A stretch of DNA of 21,777 bases from a virus. Shown here piece after piece: positions 1 to 6,921 of this stretch. Position numbers and translations under genes: made by a program. Under the pieces are notes generated by a model that had not been told where the DNA came from, made no database searches, and was given only the letters and a program-made list of their open reading frames with translations. The stretch is from positions 1 to 21,777 of IMG/VR virus record IMGVR_UViG_3300030382_004480; one strand, written 5' to 3'. Position 1 is the stretch's first letter; every line of letters begins with the position of its first letter.

Positions 1-31
1 CTCGCCCTCCCGTCGCGTTTTTCGCGCGAGA

Positions 32-39
32 GGTACAAA
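32..39 (+). promoter_or_regulatory. Candidate late-promoter element (variant) before terminase genes
   Basis: GGTACAAA resembles the core GGTAGAAC of the repeated late motif. Its T at 34 lies 34 bases before the ATG at 68, inside the 31-36 base spacing seen at most other copies. A CGCG-TTTTT-CGCG inverted repeat (14-26) lies just upstream. The match is partial, so this is inferred from position plus similarity. Confidence 0.35.
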
Positions 40-67
40 AGATCCAAGACCTGGGAGGACTTTTCTG

Positions 68-544
68 ATGTCAGGCAAGCCCCGGCGCCGTGTCGCCAAC
101 AGCAAACGAGAGCGTGACTTAGCCGCTGAGATCAAATCAATGCTAGCGCTGGCCAAGGCTGCCCAGCAACGTGGAGCCTTCACCCCGGCTGTCTCAGCCC
201 GGTCAAAGGTCAGCGCCCTGAGGACTGAGCAGGCCCGCCTGGTGGCTGAGCGGCTGGCAGAGGAAGAGACCGATCCGCTGGTGAGGATTCAGCGTCTGAG
301 ACGGATGGCCACAGAGGCTGGCAGCTACACATCAGCGGCAGCCCTGGCAAAGGTTGAGGTAGAGCTCCAGGCAGCCCGTGACCTGGCGGCTTCAGCCACG
401 GGAGACGGACTCGATGAGGCCAGCGATGCTGAGATCCTGGCTGTGGTGAAGGCGGCGATCAGGTCACTGCCTGACACCCTGGTTGCTGAGCTTGCGGCGG
501 CTTGTGATGACCAGCTCAACGGGCGCAAGCTGCGGGTTGTGTAG
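68..544 (+). CDS. Putative terminase small subunit
   Basis: This 158-residue protein sits directly before the large terminase gene, the usual place for the small subunit that recognises phage DNA and stimulates packaging. It starts at ATG 68 with a strong Shine-Dalgarno (GGGAGG at 53-58, 9 bases upstream). The protein is almost entirely helical, Ala/Arg/Glu-rich and basic at the N terminus. It contains two related helical segments, near residues 28-60 and 79-108, each with a G-[AS]-[FY]-T centre (RGAFTPA and AGSYTSA), which suggests an internal duplication of the sort seen in helical small-terminase proteins. Its TAG stop overlaps the GTG start of the next gene by one base, so the two are probably translationally coupled. 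The call rests on position, size and helical character, not on a diagnostic motif. Confidence 0.55.
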   Translation: MSGKPRRRVANSKRERDLAAEIKSMLALAKAAQQRGAFTPAVSARSKVSALRTEQARLVAERLAEEETDPLVRIQRLRRMATEAGSYTSAAALAKVEVELQAARDLAASATGDGLDEASDAEILAVVKAAIRSLPDTLVAELAAACDDQLNGRKLRVV

Positions 545-2016
545 TGGGCCTGGCAGCCCTGGCCCGTGCTGCTCAAGCGCTGTCAACCAGGGCAGCCCGA
601 TCACCCGTTGACCACTTGGCGTGGCTGCCCTATCAGGTGGCGTGGCTGAGCCACGATGACCCAGAGCCAGCCCTGCTCAGGCTGGGTAACAGGATGGGCA
701 AGTCCACAGCCGGCGCCGCTGAGCTGATCTTCAGGGCTCGAGGGGTCCACCCTTACAAGGCTGTCCCAGAAGCCCCGGCCCGGCTGGCCCTGGTCTGCTT
801 CTCCATCCTGCAGAGCGTCGAGATCCAGCGGGTGCTGTGGGATCTGCTCGGTGGCGCTGACAATACTGAGCTCATCGAGGGCACCGAGTTCAGCAGCCGC
901 ACCGGCTTCCGGGGGCATCGGCCCGTGCTCGAGTTCCTCAACGGGTCTGAGATTCACGTCTACAGCAACGCCCAAGGGGCGGGTGCTATGGCTGGCTCCG
1001 AGTACCGGTACATCCTGCTCGATGAGCCCCCAGCCCGTGAGGTCTTTGATGAGTGCCGGGCCCGGGTCAGGAACACTGGCGGCACCATTGGCCTAACCCT
1101 CACCCCCATCAACGGGCCCCCATTGCCCTGGCTCCGGGACCTTTGCGAGGATGGCAGGGTCAAGGATTACCACTTCCCACTGACGGCTGACAGCCAGGTC
1201 AGCCCCGTGACAGGTCACCCCCGGCGCACCCTGGACGGCACCCCCTGGGACGCTGACTTTATCGCTGAGCTCCGGCGCCTTGAGAACCCTATTGACGCCC
1301 CAATCCGTCTGGACGGTGAATGGGAGTCCAGGTGTGAGGGCCAATTCTTTGAGGTGTTCGACCCTGAGCGCCACATCAATCCTGAGCTGCCGGCCAGCGT
1401 GCTCTCACTGGCCCTGGGCATCGACTACGCTGCAGCGGATCGGGAGTATGGGATGGCTGCTGTACTGACCGGGATCGAGCTGGTCACTGAGTCCGATGGC
1501 AGGACATACCCCCACCTATACGCATTGGCTGAGGTGGTGGTCCCGGGCAACAGCACGATGGAGGTCTTCGCCGGCAAGATCCTTAGGATGCTGCAGGACC
1601 GGGGGATCAAGTGGCCAGAGCTGGACCACGTCTTGGGGGACAACCCGGTCAAGAGCCGGTTTGTGCTGTCCTCAAATCGGGAGCTCGGCAGGTGGATAGC
1701 CAGGCGCCAGCGGGTGGACCAGAACAGGCTCAGACCTCGAATCCTGTCAGCAAAGGAGGGCGGTGGCCGGTCAAACATCAAGCGCCGGTCAAAGGACATC
1801 AGGTGCCGGTGGATGTATGGTCAGATCGCGGCTGACCGCGTCAGGGTCCACCCCCGCTGTGAGACCTTGATCGATGGCCTGGCCCAGTGGGACTATGGGG
1901 ACCGCCACCCGCTCAAGGACATCCTCGACGCGTGGATGTACGGGCTAAGGGATTATTGGGCAGAGGCTCAGCGATGGGGGACAGCCCCCACAGTCAGAAC
2001 CCACGGCCCTCGGTAG
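544..2016 (+). CDS. terL: Terminase large subunit (packaging ATPase-nuclease)
   Basis: This is the motor that pumps DNA into the procapsid and cuts the concatemer. The 490-residue length is typical. Visible motifs: Walker A GNRMGKST (residues 48-55), Walker B YILLDEPP with D160 and E161, and a coupling motif LTLTP (184-188). The C-terminal RNase H-like nuclease shows the expected acidic positions: LGIDY (D294), VLGDN (D366) and KDILDAW (D459/D462). The start is GTG at 544 in a TAGTG overlap with the preceding gene; no good Shine-Dalgarno is visible, which fits translational coupling. The stop codon TAG lies inside the repeated motif CCTCGGTAGAAC, which ends three bases later. Confidence 0.95.
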   Translation: MGLAALARAAQALSTRAARSPVDHLAWLPYQVAWLSHDDPEPALLRLGNRMGKSTAGAAELIFRARGVHPYKAVPEAPARLALVCFSILQSVEIQRVLWDLLGGADNTELIEGTEFSSRTGFRGHRPVLEFLNGSEIHVYSNAQGAGAMAGSEYRYILLDEPPAREVFDECRARVRNTGGTIGLTLTPINGPPLPWLRDLCEDGRVKDYHFPLTADSQVSPVTGHPRRTLDGTPWDADFIAELRRLENPIDAPIRLDGEWESRCEGQFFEVFDPERHINPELPASVLSLALGIDYAAADREYGMAAVLTGIELVTESDGRTYPHLYALAEVVVPGNSTMEVFAGKILRMLQDRGIKWPELDHVLGDNPVKSRFVLSSNRELGRWIARRQRVDQNRLRPRILSAKEGGGRSNIKRRSKDIRCRWMYGQIAADRVRVHPRCETLIDGLAQWDYGDRHPLKDILDAWMYGLRDYWAEAQRWGTAPTVRTHGPR

Positions 2017-2019
2017 AAC
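2008..2019 (+). promoter_or_regulatory. Repeated motif CCTCGGTAGAAC, copy 1 (portal)
   Basis: Exact copy of the 12-mer found four times in the window. It spans the terL stop codon. The T of TAGAAC (2014) is exactly 12 bases before the portal ATG, so if TAGAAC is a -10 hexamer, transcription would begin at the A of the ATG, giving a leaderless mRNA. That fits the lack of a Shine-Dalgarno before the portal gene. Confidence 0.6.
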
Positions 2020-2025
2020 CCAGAC

Positions 2026-3417
2026 ATGCCCACCTATTCCTCAATCAGATCAGCCCCACCCCTGCCCTCAGACCCTGCAGAGATCCGACGGGTGGAGCAC
2101 ACCAGGCTGAGGCGCCGGGTGCTCTACAACCTGCACGAACAGGACATAGTCAGCCGTCTCACAAAGACGGTGGGCAACGTCAGGCGGGAGGCCTGGCCAC
2201 CACCTGACCTGACGGCAAACCCGGCCCGGCATGTATTCAGCCAATTGGCTGGCCTCTATCGCCAGGTGCCTGAGGTGATGCCCCCTGAGGGTGGTGAGCT
2301 GGCTGCCGCTGCAATGTCAGAGGCTGGCTATTGGCAGCTTGCCACCCGGGTCCAGCGGGACACCCTGGGCCTCAACAATTCCCTGGTCCACCTGTCCATT
2401 GTGGAGGGTGAGCCGGTTTACCGGCTGGTCTGGCCTGACATGGTCCAGGTAGAGGTTGACCCCCGGCAGCCCTCGATAGTGGTGGCTGTCCGTGAGTGGT
2501 CGATTGATCCTGATGACCCCTCAAAGTGGGTGACCCTGGTGACTGACCCCAGGACCCCCAGCTATAGAGCGCTCGACGCCAGCGGCAATGATGTCAGTGA
2601 CCGGGTCTTGGGTGGGGCCTTTGCGGGGGACAGTTACCCCTGGTGGACCGATGCCGGCGCCGTGCTGCCTTATGTGGCTTACAGCTCAGCCGAGACCGGC
2701 TACGCCTTTGACGCCTACTCCGGCGCTGAGGTCTTTGAGGGGTCTCTGCAGCTCGGTGTCTATTACACGATGCTGGCTCACACATTTGCTGACGCTTCCT
2801 GGGCTCAGCGCTACGCCATTGGGGCTGAGCCTGTGGGGCTCGACTCAGCCAGCACGGGGCGCCGGGCTGAGATCGTCACAGACCCTGCCACCCTGCTCCT
2901 GCTCCGTCAGGCTGATGACAGCTCAGGTCAGCCGGTGGTGGGTCAGTGGACCTCACCCGTTGACCCTTCCTCGATGCTCAGCGCCATCGAGCGCTATGAG
3001 CGGCGGATCGTTGAGATGGCCCTTGGCACTGTGGGGGTCAGCCGGCGTGAGTCTGATGTCCGATCCGCTGCCAGCCTGGCTGTGAGCCGGGAGGCACAGC
3101 GGGAGGCACAGCGATCCTATGAGCCCCTCTTCAGGCGGTCAGACCTGCAGCTCATCAGGTTGACGGCTGGCCTGTTGGGCGCCCCTGTGGATGGCTGGCG
3201 GATCACCTACAAGAGCCTCCCCAAAGACCCCAACGAGCAAGCCGCCGAATTGCAGAGCATCACCACCCGTCTCGAGGCTGGTCTGCTTGACAAGGTCTCA
3301 GCCTACATGGAGCTCCACCCGGGCCTCACCCGGGAAGAGGCCCGTGAGGCTCTGATGCTGGTGAGGCTCAATGATGCCGAGTTAGGATCAATCATGGAGG
3401 ACACCCCCGATGCCTGA
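2026..3417 (+). CDS. Portal protein
   Basis: A 463-residue protein directly after terL, where the dodecameric portal is normally encoded; the portal forms the DNA channel at the head vertex and docks the terminase. The sequence fits a portal: an N-terminal basic helical stretch (RRRVLYNLHEQDIVSRL), a Trp/Pro-rich beta core (roughly residues 60-230) and a long C-terminal helical segment with SRRESDVRSAASLAVSREAQ around residue 340, followed by an acidic tail. No Shine-Dalgarno is visible before ATG 2026; the repeated TAGAAC motif sits 12 bases upstream. The end overlaps the next gene by 8 bases (ATG 3410). The assignment comes from order, length and overall pattern; portal families diverge strongly, so I do not name a specific family. 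Confidence 0.82.
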   Translation: MPTYSSIRSAPPLPSDPAEIRRVEHTRLRRRVLYNLHEQDIVSRLTKTVGNVRREAWPPPDLTANPARHVFSQLAGLYRQVPEVMPPEGGELAAAAMSEAGYWQLATRVQRDTLGLNNSLVHLSIVEGEPVYRLVWPDMVQVEVDPRQPSIVVAVREWSIDPDDPSKWVTLVTDPRTPSYRALDASGNDVSDRVLGGAFAGDSYPWWTDAGAVLPYVAYSSAETGYAFDAYSGAEVFEGSLQLGVYYTMLAHTFADASWAQRYAIGAEPVGLDSASTGRRAEIVTDPATLLLLRQADDSSGQPVVGQWTSPVDPSSMLSAIERYERRIVEMALGTVGVSRRESDVRSAASLAVSREAQREAQRSYEPLFRRSDLQLIRLTAGLLGAPVDGWRITYKSLPKDPNEQAAELQSITTRLEAGLLDKVSAYMELHPGLTREEAREALMLVRLNDAELGSIMEDTPDA

Positions 3418-4057
3418 GCAAGAGATCACCCCAGCACCAGAAGCACCAGCCACCCCACAGCCTGAGAACGGCTCAGCAAAGACGGTGGGCTATGAGCATT
3501 TCCAGCGCGTGGTAAATGCCAAGCAAGGCCTCGAGGCCCAGGTGGTTGAGCTCAAGGGGCAGCTAAGCACAGCCCTTGAGCGTGCTGCCAATGTAGACAC
3601 CCTGGCAGGAAAGCTGACAGAGGCTCAGACTGCCACGGCAGCGGCTGAGGCCCGCTTCACGTCTTACCGGGAGATCGGCCAGTCCTTGGGGGTCACTGAC
3701 CCTGAGGTGGTTGAGCTGGCAGAGTGGTCCTGGTCAAAGCTGCCGGCAGAGGGTCGGCCCTCAATCGGTGACTGGTTGACTTCCCTGAGGGGTGAGCCAG
3801 CCTCAGCCCCTGTGGCTTTGCGCCCCTTCCTGGGTGCTGCTCCTGAGGCCACCCCAGCAGCCCCCCCGGCGCCAGGTCAATCCACGAGCACCACCCCCAG
3901 ACCCCCAGCAACCACCACCACAGCCCCTGGGGCGCCTTCCTCGGTGTCAGCCGATGCGATCCGTCAGGCCCGTGACATCGGGGTCAGGACGGGCAACTGG
4001 ACCCGCTACAAAGAGCTCAGTGTTGCTGCAGGCTATCGCCAGCCGGTCAAAACCTGA
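3410..4057 (+). CDS. Putative scaffold protein
   Basis: A 215-residue protein between portal and major capsid genes, the standard position for the internal scaffold that guides capsid assembly. Residues about 30-87 form a charged heptad-like helix (coiled coil). Residues about 130-178 are a Pro/Ala/Thr-rich flexible linker (PPAPGQ, TTTTAPGAP). A short C-terminal helical, basic segment (179-215) follows, resembling the part that scaffolds use to contact capsid subunits. No protease catalytic motif is visible, so there is no evidence of a protease-scaffold fusion. The start ATG 3410 overlaps the portal stop. The stop is a tandem TGA-TAG. Identification is by position and architecture only. Confidence 0.6.
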   Translation: MPEQEITPAPEAPATPQPENGSAKTVGYEHFQRVVNAKQGLEAQVVELKGQLSTALERAANVDTLAGKLTEAQTATAAAEARFTSYREIGQSLGVTDPEVVELAEWSWSKLPAEGRPSIGDWLTSLRGEPASAPVALRPFLGAAPEATPAAPPAPGQSTSTTPRPPATTTTAPGAPSSVSADAIRQARDIGVRTGNWTRYKELSVAAGYRQPVKT

Positions 4058-4091
4058 TAGACTCCATCTGTCCACGGCTCGCACCCGTCAA

Positions 4092-4112
4092 CCTGCGTAT
4101 GGGCACCCCCAC
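4092..4112 (+). promoter_or_regulatory. Candidate late-promoter variant before major capsid gene
   Basis: The stretch reads CCTGCGTATGGG followed by CACCCCCAC. Compared with the copy at 18821 (CCTCGGTAGAA then CACCCCCAC) it keeps CCT, GTA and the whole C-rich tail, with one extra base. It lies 42 bases before the capsid GTG. The hexamer TATGGG is a poor match to TAGAAC, so this is a weak member of the set. Confidence 0.3.
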
Positions 4113-4139
4113 AAAACCTGACTTTGTAGGAGCCCCCCC

Positions 4140-5048
4140 GTGGCTAATGAGATCGTACCTTCTGGCATCGCTGACCTGGTTGCCGGTGAAGTAATGGCGG
4201 CTGAATTCCTGATGCTTCTGGCAGACAGGGACGGCAGCATCCTCACCCATCCCGCGCTGTTCCATGCAACAGCATCAAGTCCCAGCTCTACTGTTGTCAG
4301 GGTGCCCCACCTGGGCCTTGACGGCTATGACCTGCTGGCGGCAACCACCCCCGGATCTGAGGTCGCAAACACGGCTCTCACTGACGGCTCAACTGATGTC
4401 ACCATTGCCACCCGGGCAAAGCGGTACACGCTTGACGATCTGGCCCGCTACATCGCAGACGGAAAGCTTGACCCCGTGATGTTTGCCCGTGATGCCGCGA
4501 TCAGCGTGGCCCAGACCCTCATCAGCCTCCTGGCGAATGTAGGTGATGACTTCACAAGCAGCGTGGGCACCACCACAGTGAACCTGGTTTGGACTGACAT
4601 TATTGACGGCAAGACTACGATCGGTATTGCAAAGGGATCGGGCTCGATGCTCGGTGTCCTGCATCCCGTCCAGTGGGGCGACCTGGAGACCGACGCCATG
4701 AGCGCTGGTGTGCTTCCTGCTCAGACTATGGGCGGCGTCATCAATGCCGGCCTTGAGTCCTCATACAAGGGCCGGTGGTTGGGGATCGACTTCTACACCT
4801 CGAGCGCTGTCCCCACGGCAAACGCAGCCGCTGACCGGGCTGGCTTCATCACCACCCTGGGTGGCCTGGCATGGGCTGACGCGGTGATGAGCCCTGAGAG
4901 CGACCCCAACATCGTGGACATGGGCCGGGCCCGGCTCGAGCGAGTCAGGCAGGGCACCTATGTAGCCACGTCCTATGTGGTCTCCCATGTGGCCGGCGTG
5001 GCCAAGGCTATCGACGGGGCTGGTGTTTCGGTCATCTCTGACGCTTGA
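4140..5048 (+). CDS. Major capsid protein
   Basis: A 302-residue protein after the scaffold-like gene, with the size and composition of an HK97-fold capsid subunit: Ala/Gly/Thr/Val-rich, few Lys and Cys, and no transmembrane segment. The N-terminal helix (IADLVAGEVMAAEFLMLLAD) would correspond to the N-arm. The middle segment RAKRYTLDDLARYIADGKLD is followed by a helix (FARDAAISVAQTLISLLANV), resembling the E-loop/spine-helix order. The C-terminal part VRQGTYVATSYVVSHVAGVAKAIDGAGVSVISDA fits the terminal beta strands. The start is GTG 4140 (MANEIV...) with Shine-Dalgarno TAGGAGCCC about 8 bases upstream. A noncoding region with a strong inverted repeat follows. Position between scaffold and connectors makes this secure, though fold-level proof needs structure prediction. 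Confidence 0.85.
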   Translation: MANEIVPSGIADLVAGEVMAAEFLMLLADRDGSILTHPALFHATASSPSSTVVRVPHLGLDGYDLLAATTPGSEVANTALTDGSTDVTIATRAKRYTLDDLARYIADGKLDPVMFARDAAISVAQTLISLLANVGDDFTSSVGTTTVNLVWTDIIDGKTTIGIAKGSGSMLGVLHPVQWGDLETDAMSAGVLPAQTMGGVINAGLESSYKGRWLGIDFYTSSAVPTANAAADRAGFITTLGGLAWADAVMSPESDPNIVDMGRARLERVRQGTYVATSYVVSHVAGVAKAIDGAGVSVISDA

Positions 5049-5072
5049 TCAGACTGACTGATTGACTGCTCT

Positions 5073-5133
5073 GACGGCGCCCCCGGTGGATCCCTTCTGG
5101 TGTCCTCCGTGGGGTGGCCCCGTGGGCGCCGTC
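5073..5133 (+). other. Inverted repeat downstream of major capsid gene
   Basis: GACGGCGCCC (5073-5082) and its exact reverse complement GGGCGCCGTC (5124-5133) form a perfect 10-bp GC-rich stem around a 41-base loop. The loop contains its own GGGG-TGG-CCCC hairpin (5111-5121). No U-run follows, so this is not a standard intrinsic terminator. It could act as a terminator, an mRNA-end stabiliser for the abundant capsid message, or a processing site. A candidate promoter element begins immediately after it. Confidence 0.6.
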
Positions 5134-5145
5134 TCCCGGTAGGAT
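5133..5145 (+). promoter_or_regulatory. Candidate late-promoter variant after the capsid inverted repeat
   Basis: CTCCCGGTAGGAT matches the CTCGGTAGAAC motif apart from two inserted C and the end of the hexamer. The T of TAGGAT (5140) is 32 bases before ATG 5172, the same spacing as the better copies. Its position straight after a hairpin fits an end-then-restart of transcription. Confidence 0.4.
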
Positions 5146-5152
5146 ATGCTGA

Positions 5153-5166
5153 GGTCAGGAGGACAC
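5153..5166 (+). promoter_or_regulatory. Strong ribosome binding site deciding the 5172 start
   Basis: GGTCAGGAGGACAC contains AGGAGG (5157-5162), 9 bases before ATG 5172. The identical 14-mer recurs at 17643-17656 before the tail chaperone gene. This supports ATG 5172 over the in-frame upstream start at 5100, which lies within the inverted-repeat region. Confidence 0.8.
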
Positions 5167-5171
5167 ACCCA

Positions 5172-5849
5172 ATGGCAAAGAAGCTGACAGGCGCCACCAA
5201 CAACGGCGCATCCTACACCCCCGAATTCGCAACCAGGGATCTGGGGCTCGGGCATCCCTGGATTGATGCGACCCCCCCATTCATCCTGGTCTACAGCCCT
5301 CAGCGGTGGATGGTCCTGGCTGGTCGGCTGGTGCCGATGCTCAGCAAGACCCCCTTGCTGGCTGGCGTCAACAGGATCGAGATCGACAAAGACAAGCGGA
5401 TCAGGTTTGCCGCCACCAGGGCCAAGCTCGAGGAAGAGGGCCGGCAGCCGATCCCCTATGAGTGGGGGCCTGGTGGTCAGAGTTACCTGACCACGGTTGA
5501 GACCCGCCCCAACGGATCACAGACGATTCAAACGGCGCACGTTTCCGTCTGGGAGAGCTGCCACGCCGGGGACCGGCTCCCGGCATCTGACGAGGATGGG
5601 TACTCAAAGTGGCTGGCCAGCCTGGTCAAGTCAGGCAAGCTGCCATCCTGCCCGCCCCACCTTGCCCGGCGCTTGCTCGAGCGTGCCTCTGAGGCCCTTG
5701 AGGAAGCTGAGGCCATGAGTTCCAAGCATGGAGGCCGGGCCACGATCCGGGCCAAGGCTATCAGGGCCAAGGTTGACGCCCTGACAAAGGCCTCAGGGCG
5801 TGGCACCAAGGCCAAGGCCAAGGCAGCCACCCCATTGATCGAGGATTGA
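5172..5849 (+). CDS. Unknown post-capsid protein
   Basis: A 225-residue protein I cannot assign. The N-terminal two thirds (to about residue 150) look globular and aromatic-rich: PPFILVYSPQRWMVLAGRLV, LLAGVNRIEIDKDKRIRF, then YEWGPGGQSYLTTV. The last third is helical and charged (RRLLERASEALEEAEAM) and ends in a Lys/Ala tract (TKAKAKA) before a short acidic end. Proteins at this place in phage genomes, between capsid and connectors, are often minor head components. I infer a virion or capsid-assembly role from position only. The start ATG 5172 is chosen because of the strong AGGAGG 9 bases upstream; a longer reading from 5100 would add 24 residues encoded by the structured noncoding region. 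Confidence 0.8.
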   Translation: MAKKLTGATNNGASYTPEFATRDLGLGHPWIDATPPFILVYSPQRWMVLAGRLVPMLSKTPLLAGVNRIEIDKDKRIRFAATRAKLEEEGRQPIPYEWGPGGQSYLTTVETRPNGSQTIQTAHVSVWESCHAGDRLPASDEDGYSKWLASLVKSGKLPSCPPHLARRLLERASEALEEAEAMSSKHGGRATIRAKAIRAKVDALTKASGRGTKAKAKAATPLIED

Positions 5850-5850
5850 G

Positions 5851-6018
5851 ATGAGCACTAAAGGCACCCCCGGTGAGCGTTCTGGTGACCGCCAGGTCAT
5901 GGAGAACAATACCCGCGATCTGGTTGAGTCAGGTGTCCCGTCTGACAAGGCCCGTCAGCTTGCCCGGGAGTCAATGCAACGGGTTGACCAGAAGCTCAGG
6001 CGCAAGGGGCAGCGATAG
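5851..6018 (+). CDS. Small hypothetical protein (55 aa)
   Basis: A short gene starting MSTKGTPGERSGDRQVMENN and ending QKLRRKGQR, very hydrophilic with many Arg, Lys, Asp and Glu and two predicted helices. It starts one base after the stop of the preceding gene, with GAGGATTGAG as a likely ribosome site, and ends two bases before the GTG of the next gene. It therefore fills the interval exactly and is a credible coding gene despite its size. No family is recognised. The repeated QLARESM/QKLRRK pattern suggests an amphipathic helical partner-binding peptide, possibly a minor head or scaffold accessory; this is inference. Confidence 0.7.
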   Translation: MSTKGTPGERSGDRQVMENNTRDLVESGVPSDKARQLARESMQRVDQKLRRKGQR

Positions 6019-6020
6019 CC

Positions 6021-6668
6021 GTGCCCTTCACTGTCCCCGGTCATCGGTTCCTGTTCGTCAACGTCCCCCAGACTTGTGGTGACTGGACACGGGCAGCCCT
6101 GGACCTGGTCAAGTGTCAGAGCGTCAACGGCCCCCCGGCTGAGGTTCCCTGGCTGGTGGCTGGCAATCAGGTGATCGCTCAGATCACGGATCCGTGGTCC
6201 TGGTATGCCAGGCTCCATGGCCACCTATGCCTCACAGGTCGGGACAGGGAGCTCAGGCAATGGGGCAACGGTGACAGCAGCTTTGCCGCTGTCCTCAAGG
6301 GCTGGACCCGGCCAGAGACCGTGGATGAGGTGCCCTCACCCCCCGGCGTGGTCTGGGCCCCTTATGGCCCAGGGCCCCACCCGCCCCTTGAGGGTGGCCT
6401 CTGGTCTTGGACCTATCGGGCCTTCCTCGGTGACCTGATCGCGATCCTGGTAGACCAGGCCCAGCTCATTGATGGGTGGTCATTCCTGCTGGCTCGTGAC
6501 CTGGAAGCGCCGCCACCTGAGCTGGACACAGCAGGCCCCCGGGCCCTCTATACCCGCCCCCTCAAGGACCGGGTCAGGGCTGCTGACCGGGAGCTCATCG
6601 AGCATTGTGGCTATCAATTCCTCAGGCCGTCTAAAGACGCATCCTTGCACGCTTGGCCCCCTCGGTAG
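6021..6668 (+). CDS. Sulfotransferase-like P-loop protein (degenerate)
   Basis: A 215-residue protein starting at GTG 6021. Three features resemble phage and bacterial sulfotransferase-family proteins. First, an N-terminal strand-loop FVNVPQTCGDWTR (residues 12-24) lies where the PAPS-binding loop F-[IV]-x-[IV]-PKTGGTS would be. Second, ITDPWSWYARL (55-65) resembles the R-x-P-x-x-W-Y segment that contacts the 3'-phosphate. Third, a C-terminal ALYTRPLKDRVRAADRELIEHCGYQF (175-200) resembles the usual closing helix. The loop Lys and first Gly of PKTGG are replaced (PQTCG), and the Arg of R-x-P is a Thr, so catalysis may be lost or altered. If active it would move sulfate from PAPS to a sugar or protein; if not, the fold may serve as a structural part. 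The stop codon lies inside motif copy 2. Confidence 0.5.
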   Translation: MPFTVPGHRFLFVNVPQTCGDWTRAALDLVKCQSVNGPPAEVPWLVAGNQVIAQITDPWSWYARLHGHLCLTGRDRELRQWGNGDSSFAAVLKGWTRPETVDEVPSPPGVVWAPYGPGPHPPLEGGLWSWTYRAFLGDLIAILVDQAQLIDGWSFLLARDLEAPPPELDTAGPRALYTRPLKDRVRAADRELIEHCGYQFLRPSKDASLHAWPPR

Positions 6669-6671
6669 AAC
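6660..6671 (+). promoter_or_regulatory. Repeated motif CCTCGGTAGAAC, copy 2
   Basis: Exact 12-mer spanning the stop codon of the sulfotransferase-like gene, followed by a C-rich tract containing CCCCACCCCC. The T of TAGAAC (6666) lies 36 bases before ATG 6702; a start 12 bases after that T would leave a 24-base leader with AGAGG as ribosome site. It would serve the long run of genes from 6702 through the tail module. Confidence 0.6.
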
Positions 6672-6701
6672 CCTTACACATCCCCACCCCCAGAGGTCTC
6701 A

Positions 6702-6920
6702 ATGCCTTATTTCAAGGTTGATAACTCCGTTGATGTCAACAAAGTCACCATCAGAGCCTCGGCAACATCAGCCCCCAACATCACGTCAGGTGCTGGTGCT
6801 CCTTCACACACTGCCCCGAACGGCAGCATGTACCTCAGGACAAACGCCAGTGACGCTGATGACGCGCTCTACATGAGGATCGGTGGGGCCTGGGCTCCCA
6901 TCCTGGGTGAGACTGCCTGA
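6702..6920 (+). CDS. Small virion surface-like protein
   Basis: A 72-residue beta-rich protein. The central part GAPSHTAPNGSMYLRTNAS followed by ALYMRIGGAW is a pattern often seen in short structural modules of phage head decoration, head fibre or tail fibre proteins, where PNGSxYxRT is followed by LYxRxGGxW. It directly follows an exact copy of the late motif, which suggests strong expression as expected for a decoration protein. AGAGG at about 6691-6696 is the ribosome site. Head decoration or head fibre role is inferred from the motif and location between capsid and connector genes. Confidence 0.6.
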   Translation: MPYFKVDNSVDVNKVTIRASATSAPNITSGAGAPSHTAPNGSMYLRTNASDADDALYMRIGGAWAPILGETA

Positions 6921-6921
6921 C

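Noticed and set aside
2588-3085. 165-residue plus-strand frame inside the portal gene
   Set aside because: Overlaps the portal reading completely and has low-complexity shadow sequence.
5073-5133. Intrinsic terminator after the capsid gene
   Set aside because: The inverted repeat is real, but no U-run follows and the loop is long, so it is listed only as an inverted repeat.
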